From NCBI GenBank assembly GCA_964581115.1, contig CAZOMY010000059.1, forward strand, positions 1 through 9,860: DNA of 9,860 nucleotides, given 5' to 3'. The position numbers were made by a program, and so were the translations under genes. A model generated the notes under the pieces. That model was given only the letters and a program-made list of their open reading frames with translations, did no database searches and was not told the DNA's origin. Positions 5,286 through 9,860 of the stretch are shown one piece after another; positions within the stretch are counted from its first letter, which is position 1, and each line of letters starts with the position of its first letter. Source of the stretch: 2-02-FULL-55-14 sp964581115. Lineage in GTDB: Bacteria; Bacteroidota; Ignavibacteria; UBA10030.

Positions 5286-7169
5286 ATGCGCAGCGCTCTC
5301 ATGTTCATCTTCACCCTCATCCTCACTCCCTCGCTTATCGCCCAAGAGGTCCTCACGATCGCTCCCGCCAAACCCTCGGCCGGGAGCACGATCACGTTGA
5401 CGTACCACCCTGTCGCCAAGGCGGCGATCATCAAGACTCCAAGAAACCTAAGCGCCCAGCTGCTCGGTGTTGGAAGCGAAGGCATGCCGACCATGGTCGA
5501 GGTCCCCATGAAGGCGCAGGGCGGATCTTTCATCGGTACGGCGACCGTCGGTGACAAGACCAGCATCTACTACATTCAGCTGGCCGACGGGGAGCTGACG
5601 GACAATAATGGAGAGAAGCCATGGACAGTGCTCGTCCATGACGCAAAAGGAGATCCATTCCCCGGCGGACTTCGGTCCCGGGGCCAATCGTACCTCTCCG
5701 GCCGCGCGTTGATGCTGAAGTTCGAGAAAGACACACAGAAGGGGCTGGCCGATTTGCGCGAGGAAGTGCGCCTGCATCCCGACGACGTCGTTTCGCACGT
5801 CATGCTCTGGGCAGCCGAGATGCAGTGGCTTCCCAACCCTTCTGAGACCCGCGAGCGGGTGAAAAAGGAGCTCGACGAGGTGTACGCGCGCGTCAAGGAT
5901 GATCAGAAGCAGGTGCTCGCCCTCCTGCGCCCATTTGAACAAACGATGCAGTCTGAACGGGCCGCGGCTATCCGCGCCGAGTGGACGGCGAAGGATCCCA
6001 AGGGAGCGATCGCTGAGAACGACCGATGGCAGTCCGTGTTCCGCGAGCGTGATGCGGTGAAGCGCTTCGAACTGTTCGAAAAGGCCGAGGCAGACTTCCC
6101 TCCGAAAACGACCGACCGGTCGATGCGCGACCAACAGTACGTGAACTTCGCCCTCGCCGCCAACGAAGTGACGAAGGCGGTCACGCGGCTGAGCTTGATG
6201 GAAAAGCCCGATCCAAACCTCTACAATACGCTCGCGTGGCGCTTCATCGAACACGGCGAGCGCTTGGAGGAAGCTACAGACTGGGCAAGAACGGGCGTTG
6301 AGTTGGCACGCAAGAAAGATCCTTCAGAGAAGCCCACCTACTACACGCAGAAGCAATGGGAGTCGATGTGGTCCAATCGGCTCGGCATGATCCTCGATAC
6401 GTATGGGTTCGGGCTCGATCAGCTTAACAAGAAGGATGAAGCGCTGGCCGCATACGCTGAGGCGTACACCATGCTCAACGGTCAGGAAGGCGATGTCAAC
6501 CTTCGTTATGTCACGGCGCTGGTCGAAGCCAAGCGCTACGAAGAAGCAATGAAGGTCGCTGATGTGTGCGTGAAGAAGGGGAAGTCGGATGACAAGCTCA
6601 TGGCGCAGTACAAGAAGGCCTACGCGGGTGTGAAGGGATCAGACAAGGGATTCGATGAGCACATCCGTGGCTCCGAAGCGAAGGCCCGCCAGGATGCGCT
6701 CGCCAAAGTACAGAGCGGGATGATCGACAAGCCGGCCCCCGATTTCACGCTCGTCGGCATGGATGGCAAGAAGGTGACCCTTTCCAAGCTGAAGGGGAAG
6801 GTCGTCGTCGTGGATTTCTGGGCGACCTGGTGCGGACCCTGCATTTCGTCGTTCCCCCATCTGCAGAAGGTCTACGACAAATACCGGAAGAACCCGAACG
6901 TCGTCATCCTGGCGGTCAATACGTGGGAACGGGTTTCCGGCGCGGAGCGCGATCAGGCCGTCCGGAAGTTCATCGCCGACAAGAAGTACACGTTCCCCGT
7001 TCTGTTCGATCAGGACAACGCGACCGTGGCCGCCTATGGCGTCGAAGGCATCCCGACAAAGTTCATCATCGACATGAAGGGGCGCATCCGCTTCAAGGAT
7101 GTCGGATTCGGAGGCGGGGCAGAGATGGAAGCCAAGATGGATGCACAGCTCGGGCTGCTGCTCAAGTAG
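5286..7169 (+). CDS. Exported TPR-like protein with C-terminal TlpA-type thioredoxin domain
   Basis: Protein of 627 residues. The signal peptide is residues 1-20 (ends SLIAQ). Residues 21-130 form a beta-rich domain shared with the preceding gene. Residues about 140-470 are helical and TPR-like, rich in paired Ala and Tyr (DEALAAYAEAYTML at 384-397). From about 482 comes a TlpA/ResA-like thioredoxin fold: APDFTLVGMDGKKVTLSKLK, then VVDFWATWCGPC with the redox pair C516 and C519, then cis-Pro590 in VEGIPTKF. Such domains exchange disulfides outside the cytoplasm, for instance in cytochrome c maturation or repair of envelope proteins. A good Shine-Dalgarno (GGAGG) lies four bases before ATG. 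A large helical N-part before a TlpA domain is known in Bacteroidota, but the substrate here is unknown. The stop is followed at once by a dispersed CACAGAG repeat. Confidence 0.9.
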   Translation: MRSALMFIFTLILTPSLIAQEVLTIAPAKPSAGSTITLTYHPVAKAAIIKTPRNLSAQLLGVGSEGMPTMVEVPMKAQGGSFIGTATVGDKTSIYYIQLADGELTDNNGEKPWTVLVHDAKGDPFPGGLRSRGQSYLSGRALMLKFEKDTQKGLADLREEVRLHPDDVVSHVMLWAAEMQWLPNPSETRERVKKELDEVYARVKDDQKQVLALLRPFEQTMQSERAAAIRAEWTAKDPKGAIAENDRWQSVFRERDAVKRFELFEKAEADFPPKTTDRSMRDQQYVNFALAANEVTKAVTRLSLMEKPDPNLYNTLAWRFIEHGERLEEATDWARTGVELARKKDPSEKPTYYTQKQWESMWSNRLGMILDTYGFGLDQLNKKDEALAAYAEAYTMLNGQEGDVNLRYVTALVEAKRYEEAMKVADVCVKKGKSDDKLMAQYKKAYAGVKGSDKGFDEHIRGSEAKARQDALAKVQSGMIDKPAPDFTLVGMDGKKVTLSKLKGKVVVVDFWATWCGPCISSFPHLQKVYDKYRKNPNVVILAVNTWERVSGAERDQAVRKFIADKKYTFPVLFDQDNATVAAYGVEGIPTKFIIDMKGRIRFKDVGFGGGAEMEAKMDAQLGLLLK

Positions 7170-7216
7170 AAAAGCGTTTCACAGAGTTCCACAGAGGAAA
7201 AGAGAAGGTCCACAGC
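7170..7216. repeat. CACAGAG word repeat, copy 1, directly after a stop codon
   Basis: Bases 7171-7198 are identical over 28 positions to 9813-9840, which lies directly at the stop of the MerR-type gene. Both begin AAAGCGTTTCACAGAG and continue TTCCACAGAGGA, then diverge slightly and share GGTCCACAG. Two unrelated genes followed by the same element suggests a dispersed 3'-end repeat. Confidence 0.85.
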
Positions 7217-7271
7217 CGGAGGCCCATGGCAACTGCCGCGTTAGCGGCAATCCCATTTCTCTCTGTGGACC
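7208..7271. repeat. Palindrome bounded by GGTCCACAG / CTGTGGACC
   Basis: GGTCCACAG at 7208-7216 is the exact reverse complement of CTGTGGACC at 7263-7271. Inside is a second stem, TGCCGC-GTTA-GCGGCA at 7234-7249, which extends imperfectly to 7226-7256. The arms belong to the CACAGAG word family. The inner stem looks like an insertion into it. It lies between convergent genes and could stop transcription from both sides. Confidence 0.6.
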
Positions 7272-7310
7272 CCTGCCTGCCGTTCCGGATGCATTGAACC
7301 GGCCGGCAGG
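7272..7310. repeat. Palindromic element 1 (CCTGCCTGCC type)
   Basis: CCTGCCTGCC (7272-7281) pairs with GGCCGGCAGG (7301-7310) with one mismatch, and GTTC with GAAC inside, around a loop that contains ATGCAT. It sits between CTCTGTGGACC on the left and TCTGTG on the right, the same context as the next element. Confidence 0.6.
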
Positions 7311-7331
7311 TCTGTGCAAGCTCTGTGGATC

Positions 7332-7384
7332 CCTGCCTGCCACGTTCGGCGTCAAGTCGATGTACGTAGCAAGCGGCAGGCAGG
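7332..7384. repeat. Palindromic element 2 (CCTGCCTGCC type)
   Basis: CCTGCCTGCC (7332-7341) pairs exactly with GGCAGGCAGG (7375-7384). The 33-base interior differs from that of element 1. It is flanked by CTCTGTGGATC and TCTGTG, matching element 1, so both appear to have entered the same target word. No protein gene fits in 7170-7413. Confidence 0.65.
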
Positions 7385-7413
7385 TCTGTGTTCCGCTTCT
7401 TTCGTGTACCGCT

Positions 7414-7761
7414 TTACATCGGCCGACCATCCTCCAAGAGCTTTCTCCCGCGATCCCAGATCCGTAGATCCAGCCGACCTGCCCGATGAAGCGCCAGCGC
7501 CCGCTCGAACGACATACTCCGCGCCAGTTCGCGGCAATCGGCCGATCGGCAGAGGCTCGGCGCGCGGTCGTGAATGCTGCAGCCGGCTTTCGTGAGATAG
7601 ATGCAGTTTCCGTCGCTCCCGTGTGCCAGCATCAGCGCTCCGGCGATGTACGGATGGGGCTCCGTCCGATACTGCGACGAGTCATCCTCAGGCATCAGCC
7701 GCACCGCGTCGTGCTGGCAACAGAGCGTGCAGCCATTGCAGGGAACGGAACAGTACTTCAC
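7414..7761 (-). CDS. YkgJ-type CxxCxxCC cysteine-cluster protein
   Basis: Protein of 115 residues with the signature C8-x2-C11-x2-C14-C15 followed by C53, C61, C71 and C76 in GNCIYLTKAGCSIHDRAP and SLCR. This is the pattern of the YkgJ/CxxCxxCC family (Fe-S or zinc binding proposed; exact role not settled, with some members linked to flagellin lysine methylation). The start is GTG at 7759-7761, supported by AAGGAG five bases upstream; no upstream ATG is better placed. No signal peptide, so cytoplasmic. The length is within the family's usual range of about 100-200 residues. It follows the 7820-9196 gene on the same strand after 58 bases, so they may be co-transcribed, with no clear functional link. 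Its Shine-Dalgarno lies in a purine-rich repeat. Confidence 0.85.
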   Translation of the reverse strand: MKYCSVPCNGCTLCCQHDAVRLMPEDDSSQYRTEPHPYIAGALMLAHGSDGNCIYLTKAGCSIHDRAPSLCRSADCRELARSMSFERALALHRAGRLDLRIWDRGRKLLEDGRPM

Positions 7762-7788
7762 ACGAACTCCTTCACTCCGCTTCTCCTC
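7762..7788 (-). promoter_or_regulatory. Purine-rich repeat that supplies the GTG start's ribosome binding site
   Basis: On the minus strand this reads GAGGAGAAGCGGAGTGAAGG and then AGTTCGT, directly before the GTG start at 7761. It contains the AAGGAG Shine-Dalgarno. The same 27 bases, with 3 changes, occur inside the coding region at 547-573, so the signal seems to come from a dispersed repeat. Confidence 0.6.
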
Positions 7789-7819
7789 CTCTACTCCTGC
7801 TTCTGGTCCTACATCAGCG

Positions 7820-9196
7820 TCACCATCGAAAACTGAGTTCCGCGACCGGTACCGGCCGAACGAATGGCCGCGCCGCGGTTGGCTTGACGAGCTGCCACAG
7901 CGCCAGGTTCTCGGGCATCAGCCGCAGGTCCCACGACGACGTTGCGGGCGAATCGCCGCTGAAGCGTCCGCCAATGACGTAGCCGAGCCAGGTTGTTCCG
8001 GTCACGATCCACAAGGCGGCCTTCCCTTCCGGCTCAGCTCCAATGATGATCCCCAATCCTAACAGCGCTCCTCCGTACATCAGCAAGCGCGTGCGCTTGA
8101 CAGTTCCCAACGAGCGCATGCGCCCTTCGTTAAGATTGACACCGAGCAGGAATCCCGTGGCGCCTCCGACCGACATGAGCAGACCCGACTGAGCGGCCGT
8201 TTCGAGCTCGAGCGATGCGCCGAGCGAAAGCAGCGTCAGATACCACGGCGTCATGAACTCGTCGGCCAGAAGCGCATCAGCCCAGCTCATTTGCCGCCGC
8301 GAGAACCCGAAGAGCGGCGACGACCACAGGTATGAGCTGAGACTGAAAGCCAGCGCCGTGCCCGACACCGCCTTCGTACTCGGATCCTCTCCGAGCGCCA
8401 ACAGCGAGGCCCCCATTCCCCATACCAACGAGTGCCGCTCTGCTGACATGCGAAGATACGCGACCGTCGGGTCGACGTCCGGAGAGCTGATCGAGCGGTA
8501 CGATGCGATTGCATGCGCGATGCCGCCGATGCTCGTCAGCGCCATCGTACCCTTTGCGGCCGTCTCTGCTTCATCCCATCCCCGCGCGCCTGAGAATACA
8601 AAGAGCCCGGCAAGGTATCCTTGTGTCAGGCCGGTCAGGTGCCCGTACTTCGCCGCCTCGACGTTGGCCGGCGTCACGTTCATCTTGTCCGAGATCATGG
8701 ACAGTGCAAAATAGCTCCCTCCCGTCACGATCCAGAACATCGCCCCCGATTCCGTCAGCAGGCTGGCCGTCAATCCATGGATCGACGAGAACCCCGTCTG
8801 GTCGTACGTGAAGGTCGAACGCAGATCCTCGATGGCCTCGTCGGACAGCTCTCCCCCTTGGCGCATCACGGCCATCATTGCGTCGTCAACCTGACGCTGC
8901 AACTGGCCGAAGCGGTCCCGATTGTACAACTTCCTCGACCGGACGGCTGAGCCCGCAACAGTATGGTATACCTCCACGACGATCGTTGTGTCCGACGCGA
9001 ACGCCAGCAGTCGGTCGAACGCTCCGACCTCCGGCGTCCAGATCGATGCTAGCGGAGAATTGCCCTTGATCTCGAGGACCGTTCCTTTGGTGTCGAGCGG
9101 AACCTGGCGCTCTTGGCCCACTGCCGGGAAACCGAGGCACAAGATGAGGAGGAAGGTGAGGCGATAGCGGCGGGTGGAAGGTTTCTGAGGACGCAT
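7820..9196 (-). CDS. Unrecognised multi-pass secreted or membrane protein
   Basis: Protein of 458 residues, family not recognised. The signal peptide is residues 1-27 (basic N-region with TRRYR, core LTFLLILCLGF, cleavage near VGQ). Residues 28-145 are soluble and mixed. From about 150 onward come some nine glycine/alanine-rich hydrophobic stretches of 12-20 residues (about 152-168, 192-203, 216-232, 255-270, 276-291, 315-328, 334-353, 370-386, 393-410). One is LLMYGGALLGLGIIIG. The last residues, VAELSFRW, end in an aromatic residue as outer-membrane barrel proteins often do, but the hydrophobic stretches look helical, so topology is unclear. The ATG at 9194-9196 is chosen for its GGAGGGAG six bases upstream and the signal peptide; the frame stays open to 9295 without either. 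It lies upstream of the YkgJ-type gene and divergent from the MerR gene. Confidence 0.75.
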   Translation of the reverse strand: MRPQKPSTRRYRLTFLLILCLGFPAVGQERQVPLDTKGTVLEIKGNSPLASIWTPEVGAFDRLLAFASDTTIVVEVYHTVAGSAVRSRKLYNRDRFGQLQRQVDDAMMAVMRQGGELSDEAIEDLRSTFTYDQTGFSSIHGLTASLLTESGAMFWIVTGGSYFALSMISDKMNVTPANVEAAKYGHLTGLTQGYLAGLFVFSGARGWDEAETAAKGTMALTSIGGIAHAIASYRSISSPDVDPTVAYLRMSAERHSLVWGMGASLLALGEDPSTKAVSGTALAFSLSSYLWSSPLFGFSRRQMSWADALLADEFMTPWYLTLLSLGASLELETAAQSGLLMSVGGATGFLLGVNLNEGRMRSLGTVKRTRLLMYGGALLGLGIIIGAEPEGKAALWIVTGTTWLGYVIGGRFSGDSPATSSWDLRLMPENLALWQLVKPTAARPFVRPVPVAELSFRW

Positions 9197-9202
9197 AGGC
9201 GA

Positions 9203-9210
9203 CTCCCTCC
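9203..9210 (-). promoter_or_regulatory. Shine-Dalgarno GGAGGGAG that fixes the start at 9196
   Basis: Read on the minus strand, GGAGGGAG is six bases before ATG. The longer open frame (to 9295) has no comparable site, and its extra 33 residues precede the signal peptide. Confidence 0.75.
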
Positions 9211-9215
9211 GGACC

Positions 9216-9232
9216 CAATAATTAATGAATAT
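9216..9232 (-). promoter_or_regulatory. AT-rich possible promoter element
   Basis: The only AT-rich stretch in the 240-base divergent gap (AATAATTAATGAATAT on the plus strand) lies about 20-36 bases before the minus-strand start. It could hold a -10 box for that gene. No convincing -35 partner is seen. On the plus strand, TTGCCC (9284-9289) and TAATTT (9307-9312) at 17-base spacing are a weak candidate for the MerR gene. Confidence 0.25.
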
Positions 9233-9363
9233 CCCGGGCCAATAGCGAGTGGCGCTCTCTTTTCGGTCCAACGCTTCGGTTTCTTGCCCCTCCAACAGGA
9301 TTTCGCTAATTTGCTGTGTAATTTCGGGCTTGGAGCCAGACCCCGCCCGTCACTGCACGATCG

Positions 9364-9415
9364 ACACAAAGACTCGTTCGTCCCTCTTGTGGTCGTTTGT
9401 GCCTTTTGTGTTCCC
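9364..9415. repeat. TTTGTG/CACAAAG word repeat upstream of the MerR gene
   Basis: Words CACAAAGAC, CTTGTGGTCG, TTTGTGCC and TTTTGTGTTCCC follow one another, a degenerate repeat of the same style as the CACAGAG and CGCAGAG ones but with a different core word. It ends about 20 bases before the MerR ATG, so it would lie in or beside that gene's leader. Confidence 0.55.
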
Positions 9416-9436
9416 TTCTTCCGATAGGGTACCGCG

Positions 9437-9814
9437 ATGCGATCGACCGGGATCAAGAAGCTTTACTACTCCATCAGCGAGGTGAGCAAGATCACCGGGT
9501 TGGAGCAGTACGTCCTGCGGTATTGGGAGACGGAGTTTGACCAGCTGAAGCCGGCCAAGAACCGGGCGGGTAATCGCATCTACACCAACAAGGACATCAA
9601 ACTCATCCTTCACATCAAGACGCTCCTCCGGGACGAGAAGTACACGATCGAGGGAGCCAAGAAGGTCCTCGAGAGTTACGAACCCGAGCCGGAAGACGGC
9701 CAGCTCCCGTTGCTGCCGTTCGAGCAAAAAAAGAAGATCCAGGATGAAGAGATCAAGGTGGAATTGGCAGAGGTGAAGCAGTTCCTGGAAGAGCTGCTGG
9801 AGAAGATGAAGTAA
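9437..9814 (+). CDS. MerR-family DNA-binding regulator
   Basis: Protein of 125 residues. Residues 9-77 are a MerR-type winged helix-turn-helix: KLYYSISEVSKITGLEQYVL (helix-turn-helix), RYWETEFDQLKP, then NRAGNRIYTNKDIKLILHIK (wing and third helix) and YTIEGAKKVL. This is the compact form common in Bacteroidota and their relatives. After about residue 80 come an acidic/proline linker and a charged helix (EEIKVELAEVKQFLEELLEK) likely to form a dimer coiled coil. There are no metal-binding cysteines, so no effector can be named. The length is typical of this short subgroup. ATG at 9437 has a modest AGGG about 8 bases upstream. It is divergent from the 7820-9196 gene and might control it, but no MerR-type 19-20-base-spaced palindromic promoter is evident in the gap. 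A CACAGAG repeat begins at its stop. Confidence 0.9.
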   Translation: MRSTGIKKLYYSISEVSKITGLEQYVLRYWETEFDQLKPAKNRAGNRIYTNKDIKLILHIKTLLRDEKYTIEGAKKVLESYEPEPEDGQLPLLPFEQKKKIQDEEIKVELAEVKQFLEELLEKMK

Positions 9815-9860
9815 AGCGTTTCACAGAGTTCCACAGAGGATGCACAGAGGTCCACAGAGG
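9813..9860. repeat. CACAGAG word repeat, copy 2, at the MerR stop codon
   Basis: Bases 9813-9840 are identical to 7171-7198. The repeat continues as GCACAGAGGTCCACAGAGG to the window edge, with further words of the same family, and probably runs on outside. It overlaps the last two bases of the stop codon TAA. Confidence 0.85.

Noticed and set aside
5448..6254. Minus-strand frame of 268 codons
   Set aside because: It is opposite the middle of the thioredoxin-domain gene, which has strong homology and signal-peptide support. No recognisable motif in the antisense frame.
7170..7413. Non-coding RNA gene or small protein gene
   Set aside because: The structure is fully explained by word repeats and palindromes, and plus-strand frames across it have no start signals or protein features. 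A terminator role remains possible.
9197..9436. MerR-type operator in the divergent gap
   Set aside because: No dyad of the expected kind between -35 and -10 boxes at 19-20 bases was found; the promoter candidates are weak.

Overview
The window reads as chromosomal DNA from a fairly GC-rich member of the Bacteroidota/Chlorobiota/Ignavibacteriota group. The main reason is a typical type IX secretion (T9SS) C-terminal sorting domain (NYPNPFN, then YDLLGREV, ending in a Lys) on the largest protein. A MerR-like regulator of the form common in that group and several short secreted proteins with clear Shine-Dalgarno sites agree with this. Genus cannot be told from the sequence. No tRNA, rRNA, CRISPR, phage or transposase gene was seen.

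Layout. Positions 1-174 hold an inverted repeat behind the stop of a minus-strand secreted beta-propeller-like protein (175-1236). Upstream of that gene (1237-1663) lies a stack of duplicated 5' gene ends: two short ORFs (1293-1448 and 1457-1606) that repeat its signal-peptide region, set in a 158-bp-period tandem duplication. Next is a large minus-strand secreted protein with M23 peptidase, fibronectin III, glutaminase-like and T9SS sorting regions (1664-4117). Only 23 bp separates it from a divergent plus-strand pair (4141-5184 and 5286-7169). These two are paralogues: both have a signal peptide, a beta-rich N-terminal domain and a helical-repeat body, but only the second carries a TlpA-like thioredoxin domain with WCGPC. 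After a convergent junction full of nested palindromes (7170-7413) come a minus-strand YkgJ-type cysteine-cluster protein (7414-7761) and an unrecognised multi-pass secreted or membrane protein (7820-9196), probably one operon. A divergent MerR-type regulator (9437-9814) closes the window.

Most of the products are predicted to be exported: signal peptides occur on five of the seven full genes. The plausible joint theme is cell-envelope and extracytoplasmic work (peptidase, thiol-disulfide exchange, surface protein), but no single pathway is proven.

The most striking property is not a gene. Most of the intergenic regions hold a different degenerate short-word repeat family (words such as GCAGTAAG, CGCAGAG, CGCAATG, TCTGGAA, CACAGAG, TTTGTG and a purine-rich GGAGTGAAGGAG type). 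These repeats have entered genes: they encode the basic N-regions of signal peptides, supply a ribosome binding site, and encode acidic or glycine-rich insertions, including one inside the sorting domain.
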